Shown in pieces: positions 15,090 to 25,760 of a stretch of 64,000 nucleotides of DNA. The position numbers and the translations under genes were made by a program. This DNA comes from Corynebacterium caspium DSM 44850. Its GTDB lineage: Bacteria > Actinomycetota > Actinomycetes > Mycobacteriales > Mycobacteriaceae. The notes beneath the pieces were generated by a model. That model made no database searches, was not told where the DNA came from, and saw nothing but the letters and a program-made list of their open reading frames with translations. The stretch covers positions 1,364,001-1,428,000 of the forward strand of contig NZ_CP047118.1 in NCBI RefSeq assembly GCF_030440555.1, read 5' to 3'. Within the stretch, counting starts at the first letter, position 1; each line of letters starts with the position of its first letter.

Positions 15090-18000
15090 CTAAATCTCAA
15101 ATTCTTCTTCACCCCAGAAAACCCGATCAATGACCCGGCGCGCTTGCCGCGTTATTTTTAAGTAGTGATCCATAAAAGCTTGATATTCTTGCGGATCCCA
15201 TCCAGCAGCTCCGGCTACCTGCGCAAGTTGGGGACCAGGGCTGGGCAATTGATCAGTACGTTTCCCGCGCACCAGCACTAGCGCATTACGGTTCTTCGTA
15301 GCGGTTAACCAGGCAGTTTTTAGTATTTCGACCTCTTCTGCCGGCAAAATATTAGCCTCTGCTATTACCTCTAAAGCTTCGAGGGTGGCCGGAGTGCGCA
15401 ACTTTGGAACCTCGTGCACATGCAACATGATTAAAAGTTGCACTGTCCATTCCACATCGGTGAGCGCTCCGCGGCCAAGTTTTGTGTGAGTAGCTGGATC
15501 AGCTCCGCGCGGTAGGCGTTCATTATCGACGCGAGCTTTCATGCGTCGAATAGCGGTGATATCGCTTTGGCTGCGTGGTTTTCTCGGGTAGCGCAAGGTA
15601 TCTACCATGTGCAGAAATTCTGCCCCCAGTTCCCTATCGCCGGCGATAACATGGGCACGAAGCAGCGCCTGGATCTCCCAAATTTCGCCCCACTGCTGGT
15701 AGTAGCGTTCATAGGAGGAAATAGTGCGCACCGTGGCACCGCTACGACCTTCTGGACGCAATCCCAAATCCACTTCCAGGGGTGGATCTTGGGAAGGACG
15801 AGCTAATCTCCGCCGCATTTTCTCCACGACTTCACTAGCCCAACGCAGCGCTGTGTGGTCATCGAAACCTGGATTAGGTTCTGCTACTACCATTACATCG
15901 GCATCGGAACCATAACCAAGCTCCCCGCCACCGAGGCGTCCCATCCCAATCACCGCGATGCGCGCAGGTGCGGTTGCGGTTGCGGGCGTGGTTGCGGCGG
16001 TTGGTGCAGGGAGTGCAGCCCGGATTTCGGCTAAAAGTGCTGCTTCTAGCACTGCCACCCACACTCGGGTGAGATCTTGGCACACCTTGTCTACGGGAAG
16101 CATTCCCAATAAATCAGCCGAGGCAATCCGAGCTAACTCGGCACGTCTTAAAGCCCGGGCCACGCTAATTGCTTTATCTGGGTCGCGGTGCCGATTCACG
16201 GTGGCAATTAAGGAACGGCTTAAGATTTTGGAATCAGTATCTAAAAGTTTGGGCCCGGCAGCACCGTCACTTAGTTTTTGCACAAAATCTGGACTAGCGA
16301 TGATGAGCTGCGAAATATAAGGCGAATTTCCCAAAATATGCATTAGCCTTTGGCCCACGATGCCTTCATCACGCAAAAGCCGCAAAAACCAACTGCGGTC
16401 ATAGGCGGCATCGGAAAGCTGGCGATAATGTAGCAACCCGGCATCGGGATCAGCAGTAGCAGAAAGCCATTCCATAAGTGGTGGCAAAAGCATGGCTTGG
16501 ATACGAGATTTGCGAGAATTTCCGGCAGCCAAGGCGCTAAGGTGCTCGAAGGCTCGCCCTGGATGGCGATACCCCAATGCCGCCAGCTGCAATTGTGCAG
16601 CATCTGCGCTCAAAGTTAGGGTTTCCACACTCATAGCGGCCACCGAAGAAAGCAAGGGGCGGTAAAAAAGGCGGGTATGTAATTCTGCAACCTGCAAGCG
16701 CACTCTGCGCAAAGTCACATTTAAAGCATTAACCGCGCTATCGCTGCCCTTAGCAATAAAACCACTTGCCGCGGCCAACCAGGACCAAGCTTCAGTATCT
16801 TCGATGTCTGGCAATAAATGCGTGCGCTTTAATCTTTGCAACTGCAAACGATGCTCTAAAAGGCGCAAAAAACTATAAGCATCAACTAAAGCATGACCAT
16901 CTTCACGTCCGATATAACCTCCTGCGATCAAAGCATCAAGGGCATCGATGGTTGCAGAAACTCGCAAACTATGATCGCTGCGCCCGTGCACCAACTGCAG
17001 GAGCTGCACTGCAAACTCCACATCTCTTAGACCGCCACGGCCTAGTTTTAATTCGCGTTCGCGCAGGTGCGACGGCACGTGATCAATGACGCGGCGTCGC
17101 ATTGCTTGCACATCTGCCACAAATGATTCCCGCTGGCTGGCCTGCCAAACTAAGGGAAATATGGCCTCGCAATAGGCCTTGCCTAAAGCGATATCGCCAG
17201 TCATGGGACGGGCCTTTAATAAAGCTTGGAATTCCCAAGTATTAGCCCAACGTTGGTAATACGCCAGGTGGGATTCCAAAGTGCGCACCAAAGCACCAGA
17301 ACGGCCTTCCGGGCGCAAATTGGCATCAATTTCAAAAAAACATCTAGTCCCAATACGAGAAAATTCCCCAGCCAGGCGCGTAATTTTAGGGGTAACTTCG
17401 CTGGCGACAAAAATCACATCAACATCAGAAATATAGTTAAGTTCCTGGGCCCCAGTTTTACCCAAAGCAAGGACGCATAAGCTGCCATCTAGTGGATCAT
17501 TTTGATAAATATTGCGCACCCCAACTGCTAAAGCCGCAGTTAAAGCGGCATCAGCTAGCTCAGATAGGCGTTGGGCGGTGCGCGCAAAGCCAAGTGGTTT
17601 TCCCCCGGGATGTCGCTTAGTGGCTGGAAAAGTACCGGCAAGATCTCGCGCCGCAATTCGCATTAATAAAGTGTTATAGGCAATTTTTAAAGCCTTTTCA
17701 GCGGCGACACCTCCAAGGCTTGCCCGGTAGGTACCAGGTTGTGCAGGTGTATCGAGAGGTGCAGGTGTATCGAGAGGTAGGGCCCCTACCGCTGCTAACA
17801 TATGAGCAAATATTTCCTCCCGGCTAGGCAAGCCCAAAATAAGTTGCGTCCATAAAGTGGGGTTAGCAATAAGGAAATCCCCCAGCGCCCTAGATCCTCC
17901 CAATAGGGAAATCACCCGGATTCTACTGGTGGTATCAGTGCATAATAATTTCTCCAGGCTCTCCCAAGAATTTGCGCTGGTAGTGGCAGTATTTTTCAAT

Positions 18001-18269
18001 TGCTCTTTAAGCCTAATTAGGCTGGAAAAAGCTAGATTGGGGTTTCCAGAATTAGAAATAGCCCATAAAAGATCTAAAAATTCTGGTTGCTGCCAGTTCA
18101 AATCAGCTAAATCAGCAGCGGCTCGCGGATCAGTTAATCCCAAACTTGCTGGGCCCGGAATAGCGGTGCGTTGGCGAAAGGCCACAGCTTCACTACGCGC
18201 GCCACCACTTGCTAACTCGGAGGCAGATTTAGCTGCGGAGTTTATACCTGGGGTTATGCGAGGTTTCAT
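15090..18269 (-). CDS. glnE: Bifunctional glutamine synthetase adenylyltransferase/deadenylyltransferase
   Basis: 1059-residue GlnE, which adds and removes AMP on glutamine synthetase I in response to nitrogen status. It has two nucleotidyltransferase domains. The N-terminal one has LGKTGAQELNYISDVD (268-285). The C-terminal one has GMGRLGGGELGYGSDAD (about 775-795), with the paired Asp of the metal site. Each is followed by a helical domain with RGGLRDVEF or RGALTDVEW. Size matches actinobacterial GlnE (about 1000-1050). The N-terminal deadenylylase has GKTG in place of the more usual GKLG. An 18-bp tandem duplication (17741-17776) repeats a Leu-Asp-Thr-Pro-Ala-Pro unit. It lies directly below glnA2 on the same strand (52-bp gap). 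Confidence 0.95.
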   Translation of the reverse strand: MKPRITPGINSAAKSASELASGGARSEAVAFRQRTAIPGPASLGLTDPRAAADLADLNWQQPEFLDLLWAISNSGNPNLAFSSLIRLKEQLKNTATTSANSWESLEKLLCTDTTSRIRVISLLGGSRALGDFLIANPTLWTQLILGLPSREEIFAHMLAAVGALPLDTPAPLDTPAQPGTYRASLGGVAAEKALKIAYNTLLMRIAARDLAGTFPATKRHPGGKPLGFARTAQRLSELADAALTAALAVGVRNIYQNDPLDGSLCVLALGKTGAQELNYISDVDVIFVASEVTPKITRLAGEFSRIGTRCFFEIDANLRPEGRSGALVRTLESHLAYYQRWANTWEFQALLKARPMTGDIALGKAYCEAIFPLVWQASQRESFVADVQAMRRRVIDHVPSHLRERELKLGRGGLRDVEFAVQLLQLVHGRSDHSLRVSATIDALDALIAGGYIGREDGHALVDAYSFLRLLEHRLQLQRLKRTHLLPDIEDTEAWSWLAAASGFIAKGSDSAVNALNVTLRRVRLQVAELHTRLFYRPLLSSVAAMSVETLTLSADAAQLQLAALGYRHPGRAFEHLSALAAGNSRKSRIQAMLLPPLMEWLSATADPDAGLLHYRQLSDAAYDRSWFLRLLRDEGIVGQRLMHILGNSPYISQLIIASPDFVQKLSDGAAGPKLLDTDSKILSRSLIATVNRHRDPDKAISVARALRRAELARIASADLLGMLPVDKVCQDLTRVWVAVLEAALLAEIRAALPAPTAATTPATATAPARIAVIGMGRLGGGELGYGSDADVMVVAEPNPGFDDHTALRWASEVVEKMRRRLARPSQDPPLEVDLGLRPEGRSGATVRTISSYERYYQQWGEIWEIQALLRAHVIAGDRELGAEFLHMVDTLRYPRKPRSQSDITAIRRMKARVDNERLPRGADPATHTKLGRGALTDVEWTVQLLIMLHVHEVPKLRTPATLEALEVIAEANILPAEEVEILKTAWLTATKNRNALVLVRGKRTDQLPSPGPQLAQVAGAAGWDPQEYQAFMDHYLKITRQARRVIDRVFWGEEEFEI
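17741..17776. repeat. 18-bp tandem duplication in glnE
   Basis: Two adjacent copies of GTGCAGGTGTATCGAGAG, in frame. They encode a duplicated Leu-Asp-Thr-Pro-Ala-Pro unit around residues 165-176 of GlnE, in a linker-like region. Confidence 0.8.
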
Positions 18270-18321
18270 CGACTGCTGAGGCCTTTCCGCTGTATTTACG
18301 CTTGGGAGGGTGGAGTTTTCC

Positions 18322-19665
18322 TTAATAATTTAAGGTGGTATCTAATTCCCAACGAGTAATTTGTTGCTGATATTCTCGCCATTCAGCCCATTTGGCACGC
18401 AAAAAGTATTCATAAACATGCTCGCCTAAAATTTCTGCCATAAAATCAGAATTTTCCAGACGGTGGAGTGCATGATCCAAGCTAGTGGGAAGATCGGTAT
18501 AGCCCATAGCGCGGCGCTCTCTCCGGGTGAGCTGTGAGATATTATCTTCTGCCGGATCCCCTAATTCATAGCCTTCAGAAATACCCTTAAGCCCAGCTCC
18601 AAGTAGTACTGCATAAGCCAAATAAGGATTACAGGCAGTATCAAGGGAACGGATTTCCACCCGGCGCGATTCTGCCTTCGTCATTCGATATGTAGGCACC
18701 CGCACCATGGCTGAACGGTTGGAAATTCCCCAAGTAGCCGCAGTAGGTGCTTCATCACCAAAAACTATGCGTTTATAAGAATTCACCCACTGGTTAGTTA
18801 CTGCAGATATTTCAGGCGCATGTTTTAGTACACCTGCAATAAATTGTTTAGCAGTTGGGGAAAGTGCATAGGCATCATCAGGGTCATGGAAAGCGTTTTG
18901 ATCGCCTTCAAAAAGAGAGATATGCGAATGCATTGCTGAACCCATATATTGACTTAAAGGTTTAGGCATAAAACTTGCCTGCACTCCATTTTGGGCAGCA
19001 ACTTGTTTAATTAAGAAGCGGAAGGTCATTATCGAATCCGCCATGGTCAGGGCATCGGAATAACGTAAATCAATTTCCTGTTGGCCTGGCGCAGTTTCAT
19101 GATGAGAAAACTCAGTGGCAATTCCCATTGATTCCAAAGCTTGCATTGCTTGGCGTCTAAACTTTGGTACCGAGTTCCGGGAAGCTTGATCAAAATAGCC
19201 ACCGTCATCAGTTGGTTGGGGCTCTTGCGAACCATTAGGATGAGCGTTTTTCTTAAATAGATAAAACTCGATTTCCGGGGAAATCATGCAAGTAAAACCT
19301 TGTTCGCTGGCAGCTTGCACCTGTCTTCTAAGCACATGGCGCGGATCTGCCCAGCTAGGTTGCCCATCGGGAAGCGAAATATCGCAGAACATCCGCGCGG
19401 TTTTTAAATCATCTTCACCATCTAACGGCATGAGCTGGAAAGTTGAGGGATCTGGCAAGGCAATGGTGTCAGATTCTGAAAGCCTGGCAAATCCTTCTAT
19501 TGAGGAGCCATCGACGCCGACGCCTTCTTCAAAAGCACTTTCCAATTCTGCTGGCGACATCATGATCGATTTCAGCGAACCTAAAATATCGGTGAACCAT
19601 AATCTAATAAAGCGCACATCGTGTTCTTCAACTGAACGTAAAACAAATTCTTGTTGGCTATTCAT
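18322..19665 (-). CDS. glnA: Glutamine synthetase, GlnA2 type
   Basis: 447-residue type I-alpha glutamine synthetase. It has the N-terminal beta-grasp segment RLWFTDILGSLK, then VDGSSIEGF, the metal-site EIEFYLF, HHETAPGQQEID, HSHISLF and NRSAMVRVP. The site where beta-type enzymes carry the adenylylated Tyr (NLYDLP) reads DNISQLTRRERR, so it cannot be adenylylated there. This fits GlnA2-type enzymes, which are not essential in corynebacteria and mycobacteria. ATG 19665 (MNSQQEFVLR) is preferred over upstream starts by comparison with the family and a GGTG 6 nt before it. It diverges from the CYTH-CHAD gene across about 150 bp and precedes glnE. Confidence 0.92.
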   Translation of the reverse strand: MNSQQEFVLRSVEEHDVRFIRLWFTDILGSLKSIMMSPAELESAFEEGVGVDGSSIEGFARLSESDTIALPDPSTFQLMPLDGEDDLKTARMFCDISLPDGQPSWADPRHVLRRQVQAASEQGFTCMISPEIEFYLFKKNAHPNGSQEPQPTDDGGYFDQASRNSVPKFRRQAMQALESMGIATEFSHHETAPGQQEIDLRYSDALTMADSIMTFRFLIKQVAAQNGVQASFMPKPLSQYMGSAMHSHISLFEGDQNAFHDPDDAYALSPTAKQFIAGVLKHAPEISAVTNQWVNSYKRIVFGDEAPTAATWGISNRSAMVRVPTYRMTKAESRRVEIRSLDTACNPYLAYAVLLGAGLKGISEGYELGDPAEDNISQLTRRERRAMGYTDLPTSLDHALHRLENSDFMAEILGEHVYEYFLRAKWAEWREYQQQITRWELDTTLNY

Positions 19666-19814
19666 GTGCACCAATCTAGTAAGAAGCTAGAAATTTAAGG
19701 ATTCTTGGACATCCGGGGGTATAAGTTTTTTAACGCCTACACCCAGTTATGATGTTGGCAATCAGCTGCATATTTCCCGTGATTGACGCGGTTTATGGCA
19801 AGGAGATATCGCTT

Positions 19815-21530
19815 ATGGCACTTAGTCGAAGTGTAGAAGTGGAAACCACTTTTTGGCCAGCCCCCAACACTGCTACCCCTGATCTCCAAGCTTTGCCAGG
19901 GATTACGGAAATAGCCAGCACTAAAACTTTCCAACTGGAAGCCACCTATTTTGATACCCCCGATCTTCGCCTTAGTCGTGCCGGGATTTCTCTGCGCTAC
20001 CGCACCGGCGGACACGATAGTGGATGGCACCTAAAACGGCCAGTATCCACTGTGAATAACTTGGGCGAACAAGCTAACCAACGCCAGGAAATCACGCTTT
20101 CTTTCAAAGAGTATCCAGCTAGTACCGAAGTGCCTCCACCACTGCTAGATGAGGTTTTTGCTTATCTTATGGGGCAATCTTTAACCCCGGTTTCAAAGCT
20201 GGAAACTACCCGGACAGAAACTCTTTTAGCAGCTGCCGATGCCACCATCAAAGCCGCTTTTTGCGATGACCAAGTAATTTCCACAGCTTTACTTCCAGGT
20301 GGGGTGTTAAAACAGTGGCGGGAGTGGGAATTAGAGTTAGCTGAGCCGGTAGAAAAAGGCTCTCAGGGTGAGAAACTATTAGATGGTTTTAATAAATTAG
20401 CTTCGGATCTAGGTGCTCACCTTCCTGAAATTCCCTCAAAATTCCAAAACTCTATTGCCGAAGCCCTAGCTACTGCCCCTACTCCCCTGCCTCCAAAACG
20501 CTGGCAGCCAGCTACTAAATATGATTTAGATTTTGCCCAATTTATCAATAGCTTTCAGGCTCATCACCAAAAATTACTGGTACTTGATGGCGCCGTACGT
20601 GGTGGTGATAACCAGGCCAGCGCCCAAATGCGCGAAGAAGTAGGCGTATTAGTTGAAATTTTGCGATATTTGGCTTCGCTTTTCCCCAATCCGGCAGCAG
20701 AAATTAGCGAGCTAGGCACCCTCTTATCAGAACTTGACACCGTTTTAGCGGCCAATGATTTTGCCCAACAAGAACAAGCTGCCCTAATGCGTCTTTTAGC
20801 TAGACCAGCAGCTAGCTTAGTAGATTATAAGGCCCGAAAACGCCTGATAAACAGCACGCTTTCACGTAGTAAGCGGCACCAAAAACGCCAAAAATTAGGG
20901 CTTGAAGTTCCTCCCTATATGGCACTTCTTAGTGGCCTTGAAAACTTGGCAGCGAATTTTCCCATTCCTAGCGCCGAAATACGCCAAAACCTTTTATCCG
21001 GGCTCTTTACGAATTTGGAACACACTTGGGCACAATTCAATGAAACCGAAAGAGTGCTGCTCCAGGAACTAAATAATCCAAAAACTGATATTAGTGCCAC
21101 TATGCCCTTACTTGGCACGCATCTACAGGCCGCATTTCAGCTACAAGCCCAGGCCACAGTGCTAAGCGATATCACCGATAGCAAAGTATTTCCCTCAGAG
21201 AAGCTTTTGCAGTCTTGTAAATATATTTCTTACGATATTAAAGCCGCGATAGGTGCCTTAAACGCTAGCACCCTAATTTTGCGACGCAGCGACGCGGCCC
21301 GACGCCATCACGAAGATAGTTTTGCCTATGGCCTACTCTACGAAGCTGCCCGCCACCTGGCCTTATACCGGATATCGCGGGCCGAAGATACTGGAGATAT
21401 TGCGGCTAAGGCCTGGCATAAGCTACAAAAAACTCACCACAAACTAGTAAATAAGGCACAGAAAACTAAAAAAGGGAAGAAAGCTAAGAAGATAAAGAAA
21501 CCAAAGAAAACTAAGGCCGCAAAATTATAA
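19815..21530 (+). CDS. CYTH-CHAD domain protein
   Basis: 571 residues. The CYTH (triphosphate tunnel) domain (about 1-200) starts with RSVEVETTFW, the ExExK-like opening, then TYFDTPDLRL and SLRYRTGG with LKRP. The CHAD helical domain (about 245-520) contains the conserved basic/His pattern (HQKLLVLDGAVRGG, RSDAARRHHEDSFAYGLLYEAARH). CYTH domains act on triphosphates and CHAD domains bind polyphosphate. ATG 19815 is chosen because AAGGAGA lies 7 nt upstream; the frame stays open to 19749. The last 40 residues are a striking lysine-rich tail, probably for nucleic-acid or polyphosphate binding. It diverges from glnA2. Confidence 0.88.
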   Translation: MALSRSVEVETTFWPAPNTATPDLQALPGITEIASTKTFQLEATYFDTPDLRLSRAGISLRYRTGGHDSGWHLKRPVSTVNNLGEQANQRQEITLSFKEYPASTEVPPPLLDEVFAYLMGQSLTPVSKLETTRTETLLAAADATIKAAFCDDQVISTALLPGGVLKQWREWELELAEPVEKGSQGEKLLDGFNKLASDLGAHLPEIPSKFQNSIAEALATAPTPLPPKRWQPATKYDLDFAQFINSFQAHHQKLLVLDGAVRGGDNQASAQMREEVGVLVEILRYLASLFPNPAAEISELGTLLSELDTVLAANDFAQQEQAALMRLLARPAASLVDYKARKRLINSTLSRSKRHQKRQKLGLEVPPYMALLSGLENLAANFPIPSAEIRQNLLSGLFTNLEHTWAQFNETERVLLQELNNPKTDISATMPLLGTHLQAAFQLQAQATVLSDITDSKVFPSEKLLQSCKYISYDIKAAIGALNASTLILRRSDAARRHHEDSFAYGLLYEAARHLALYRISRAEDTGDIAAKAWHKLQKTHHKLVNKAQKTKKGKKAKKIKKPKKTKAAKL

Positions 21531-21566
21531 GCTTTGGCCAGGGGCTGACTTTTCTGGTGCTCCCGG

Positions 21567-21752
21567 TTATTCTTCCCACTGTTGTTCTTGTTCTGCTGCG
21601 GCTTCGTTACGGGCCTTAACTATTTCTAGGGCGGCCTCTGCTGCGGCTTTGCTGGGATAGGGCCCCATTCTAGATTCCCAGCTCCGCGTGGGACCTTGGG
21701 CAACTTCACCAGTTTTGAGGTAGTAGTACCACTGTTGTTCGTGATTGGTCAT
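21567..21752 (-). CDS. Small SPOR-like protein, 61 residues
   Basis: Starts ATG 21752 (MTNHEQQWYYYLKTGEVAQG) with a perfect AAAGGAG 7 nt upstream. It has the GPYPSKAAAEAALEIVKARN pattern seen in short actinobacterial SPOR-domain-like proteins located next to CYTH-CHAD and RNase H genes. The reading frame continues upstream, but that part has no ribosome-binding site and unlikely composition. Convergent with the CYTH-CHAD gene and divergent from the kinase gene. Role unknown. Confidence 0.75.
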   Translation of the reverse strand: MTNHEQQWYYYLKTGEVAQGPTRSWESRMGPYPSKAAAEAALEIVKARNEAAAEQEQQWEE

Positions 21753-23191
21753 CTGTACTCCTTTGCGGGTAACTACCTGGCAGTCTAATCGCAGGCCTAC
21801 TCCACTACAGTTAGAGTCGCTTGGCTGATTCGCTTTTCTCATCTTAATTTAAGGAGCGCACCTTCGTTTATGGCTACCACAGCGCCGCTATTTCCTATTT
21901 CCGAAAATTCGCGTACTTCAAAACCCGTGTCGCCAACTTTGCTGCATAAGCCAAGTATAAAAAATGCCCCCATTTTTTCTGCACAGGCGCCAGCTTCTTG
22001 GATGGTGATTGGAGAGCACTGCGATCATTTTGGCGGAGTTTCTGTGGTGCAACTTTTAGAGCAACAAGTTTATGTTGCTTTAAGCTTGAGAAAAGATACG
22101 AAGGTGCATCTCAAAGCGCATTTTCCTGATGGGTTGCTCAAAGATACGGCCACTTTGGAAAAAATAAGCACTCAGCTAAATGAACAACAACCGCGTACCG
22201 ATTCTGAAGGACAACCAATTAGTCCGCCTTTTCCAAGTGGCAGTTTAGCTCACCGCTTGGGCGGGATTGCCACCGTAATGGCTAATAGGCAATTATTGCG
22301 CCGGGATCGTACTGGCTTTGATATTACGGTTACTTCTGACTTGCCCCTGAGCTCTGGGTTGGGGGTACTTGAGGCGATGGATGCTGCGTGTGCCCTGGCT
22401 TTGGTGCAACCGCATGAGCGCGACCATGAGGTTCCTCCGCTGCGGCTGAAATTAGCGGAATCTTGTGTCCAAGCAGTGAACTTAATTAGTGCCCATCCTG
22501 CCCCGACGGCACGCCATCATGCGATATTGCGTTCTCCTAATATTGTGGGCACTATTTTAGATTTTGCCGACGGCTCTTTAACACATCTGCCACATATTTT
22601 GCCTCCCAGGTGGCAGGCACTTTCGGTGGTTCCTGCTGCTCAGACTGCCCAGAACTATTTAGATAGTGTTGCGGAGCTAGGTAAAGAGATTAGGCGGAGG
22701 CATCGCTTTTTAGATAGAGCTTGTCAAGCCTTTGGGGTGGATTCGCTAAGGCTACTTCCCGATGCCCCAGTTAGGGTCACTCAGTGGTTAGAGGCAGTGC
22801 ATCAGGTTTATGGCCCAGCTAATATTCCGAGTTTGGCTGAGGCTAGCAAGTGGTTGGATTTTTGGGATGCCGAAACTTCGCGGGCAGCGCGCGTTGTAAA
22901 TGCGGTGCGCGGTTTGCAGCATCATAAAGCCATGGAGCTTTTAGCAGCTTCAGCAACTAGTGCAACTAGCAATTATGGCCTGAATTCAGCTGAGCTTATT
23001 GCTTTTGAAAAGCAGCTAAAAGCTACTATTGGCGATAACGCTATGGGCGTATTTCCTACTGCTTTAGGTGCTACACCAGCAGCTATCGCGTTTTTTGATA
23101 GTTCCTCCGCAGCTACTACTGCGGTTGCTAAGGGTATAGATTTTAATACTCAGGAAGTATTTTGTCCTAGTGCCGCAGCTATTAAAGGTGG

Positions 23192-23650
<459 letters not shown>

Positions 23651-23677
23651 GTGGTAACTCTACTCACAGCTAGAGCT

Positions 23678-24946
23678 TCATACCAAGTGAGCTACCTCGT
23701 TTACTAAACGCACCACGGCTTTAGGCTCATTGGAGGTGGAGGTTTGGTGCATTTCGATCACACTAATTCCAGTGAGATCTAAAAATATCCGCCGATAGAA
23801 TCCCAAATCTGCGGCAAAAGCATGACGTAGGGCGGCTTTAATAGGGTGCACATGGGTTACTATGACCACAGTTTTTCCCGGATATTTACTAGCTGTCTTC
23901 GTGAGAAGTTTTTCTCCACAAACATCGAATTCAGCTATAGATTGCCCCTGCGGTGGAGCTACTTGAGGATCATTTTCCCAGCGTCTAAATAACTCAGGAT
24001 CTTGGGCTTTTACTGTCGTCGCACTTAATCCATCCCAAGCCCCGAAATCAATCTCAATAGCTAAAGGCTCGGTTTCAATTGGAGCGCCAGTGGCCGCGGC
24101 TACTGCTGCAGCAGTTTGCTGGGCTCGTTTTAAGGGCGAGGCCAAAATTACCGCTATATCTTCGCGCTTTGCTAATACTTTGGCAGCACTGTGTGCTTGT
24201 TTTTTACCAATTTCAGTCAGCTCTAAATCAGCTAAGCCGGCATATAAATGCTTCGCAGAGCTAGCTGTTTGACCATGCCTTAAGAAAATAATTCGGGTTA
24301 TTACCGGATCTGCCAAGTTTTCTGAATTAGCAGGCTTGGCAGTTGGAGCAGAGAAATCTAGTGCTGCTTGCACCCCAGAAGTGCCAGGAGCAGCTTTGGT
24401 GGCCGCGGCAGTGGGCGTGGTGTCGGCTGCATCGGCGGCAGCCTCGGCGGCTGCCTCACTTGCAGTCCGCATTGCTACCCCTACTGACAGTTCGGGTTGG
24501 TCAATGTCAAGGAAACCACCGGGGAATCCTGCAGCTACGGCATCCATTGCTTGGTTAGCTAAAGCATCGGCTTCTTTATTAAGTTCGCGTCTTACCCATT
24601 CGAAGCTTACTTTTTCAAAACCAGATACTAATTCTTTGGCCCGGATTGCTAAGCGTTGCATATCTGGGTGTTTTACTTTCCAGCGCCCGCTCATTTGCTC
24701 TACTACTAGCTTGGAATCTAGGTAGACATGTACTTTTTTTGCCCCTAATTCTGCAGCTGCTTCTAAACCATTAATTAAGCCTTGGTATTCAGCCACATTA
24801 TTAGTTACTTTTTCAGCAAAGCCATAGGATATTTCTCGTAATACCTGATTGTGTTCAGCGTTATATATAACTGTGCCAGAGCCAGCTATTCCGGGGTTGC
24901 CGCGAGATCCCCCATCGGCATGGATAAATACGACCTCGAAGGTCAC
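23678..24946 (-). CDS. Bifunctional RNase HI / histidine phosphatase (CobC-like)
   Basis: 422 residues. RNase HI domain (1-135) with catalytic D11 (HADGGSRGN), E53 (NNVAEYQG), D77 (YLDSKLV) and D127 (KEADALANQ). An Ala/Thr-rich linker (150-210) follows, then a histidine-phosphatase domain with FLRHGQT (221-227) and the second His in VIVTHVHP. The same fusion (RNase H plus alpha-ribazole-phosphatase-like domain) occurs in Mycobacterium. The first domain degrades RNA in RNA:DNA hybrids; the partner substrate is less certain. The GTG start directly follows the stop codon of the zinc-ribbon gene, so translation is coupled. rnpB lies just downstream, with a gap of about 27 bp. Confidence 0.92.
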   Translation of the reverse strand: MTFEVVFIHADGGSRGNPGIAGSGTVIYNAEHNQVLREISYGFAEKVTNNVAEYQGLINGLEAAAELGAKKVHVYLDSKLVVEQMSGRWKVKHPDMQRLAIRAKELVSGFEKVSFEWVRRELNKEADALANQAMDAVAAGFPGGFLDIDQPELSVGVAMRTASEAAAEAAADAADTTPTAAATKAAPGTSGVQAALDFSAPTAKPANSENLADPVITRIIFLRHGQTASSAKHLYAGLADLELTEIGKKQAHSAAKVLAKREDIAVILASPLKRAQQTAAAVAAATGAPIETEPLAIEIDFGAWDGLSATTVKAQDPELFRRWENDPQVAPPQGQSIAEFDVCGEKLLTKTASKYPGKTVVIVTHVHPIKAALRHAFAADLGFYRRIFLDLTGISVIEMHQTSTSNEPKAVVRLVNEVAHLV

Positions 24947-25672
24947 TTAAACAGCCTTTCTTATCAGGAAGGAGCCACATTCTGGACATTGGGGAACTTC
25001 ATCAGCTGGCGCATTACGCACTGCTTGTTGTTCAGAAGCTGGCAAAACAATAAAGCATCCGCCGCAGGTACGCCCATTAAATATGGCTGCTCCGGTGCCG
25101 TTGGTTGCCCGTTGTTCGTCATATTCTGCCAGTACTTCTAAAGGCAATTTGGCTCTTAAAAATTCCACTTCTTTTAGCGGATCAGAATCTGCTTGTACTT
25201 GCGCAGCACGGGCAGCTTCAGCAGTGCGCTTGGCTAACTCAATTTTGCGTTCTAATTCTGAAAGCTGTGCCCCATGAACTTCCAGATTGGCTCTTAGGGC
25301 ATGAATTTGGTTATGGGCTTCTTTAAGTTCAGCAGTGAGGTCTTGGGAACGAGATTCAGCAGCGCTGAGATCATGTATTAGATCGCGGCGTCGAATACTG
25401 TCAGTTTCCGCAGTGAGCTGGTGTTTATTATCAGCTATACGGGCACGCATTTTCCGGTCATCTTCTTGGATGCGGATTAGCTCATTTTCCATGTCATCGA
25501 CAGCCATTTGGGCAGAACCTGCAGCTTGTCGCAATCGGGAATGCTCTGCCAGGAGGTTAGCCAGCTCAGTTTCTTCAGCAGTAACCACAGGTTTGGAGCC
25601 GCGGAAATTTATCCGTCTTTCTAGCTGGGCAAGTTGCAACAGGAACGGTTGCTGGGCGGGATCTAAATGCAT
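24947..25672 (-). CDS. Coiled-coil protein with C4 zinc ribbon
   Basis: 241 residues. A long helical coiled coil (about 30-175, heptads rich in Glu/Arg/Leu) is followed by a C-terminal zinc ribbon with CGGC and CPEC pairs (RTCGGC and VPQCPECG). This is the CT398/FlgZ-like architecture, of unknown biochemical role. In actinobacteria it regularly sits between NIF3-like and RNase H genes, as here. Its stop codon abuts the start of the RNase H fusion gene. The upstream gap to the NIF3-like gene is 88 bp. Confidence 0.88.
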   Translation of the reverse strand: MHLDPAQQPFLLQLAQLERRINFRGSKPVVTAEETELANLLAEHSRLRQAAGSAQMAVDDMENELIRIQEDDRKMRARIADNKHQLTAETDSIRRRDLIHDLSAAESRSQDLTAELKEAHNQIHALRANLEVHGAQLSELERKIELAKRTAEAARAAQVQADSDPLKEVEFLRAKLPLEVLAEYDEQRATNGTGAAIFNGRTCGGCFIVLPASEQQAVRNAPADEVPQCPECGSFLIRKAV

Positions 25673-25760
25673 GGAGGGTCCTCAGGGAAGAAAGCGGGTT
25701 TATTAAATCTGGCAGAGCTGGGCCAACCTGTTTAAAGCTAGTTAGTGCTGCCGCATAAGG

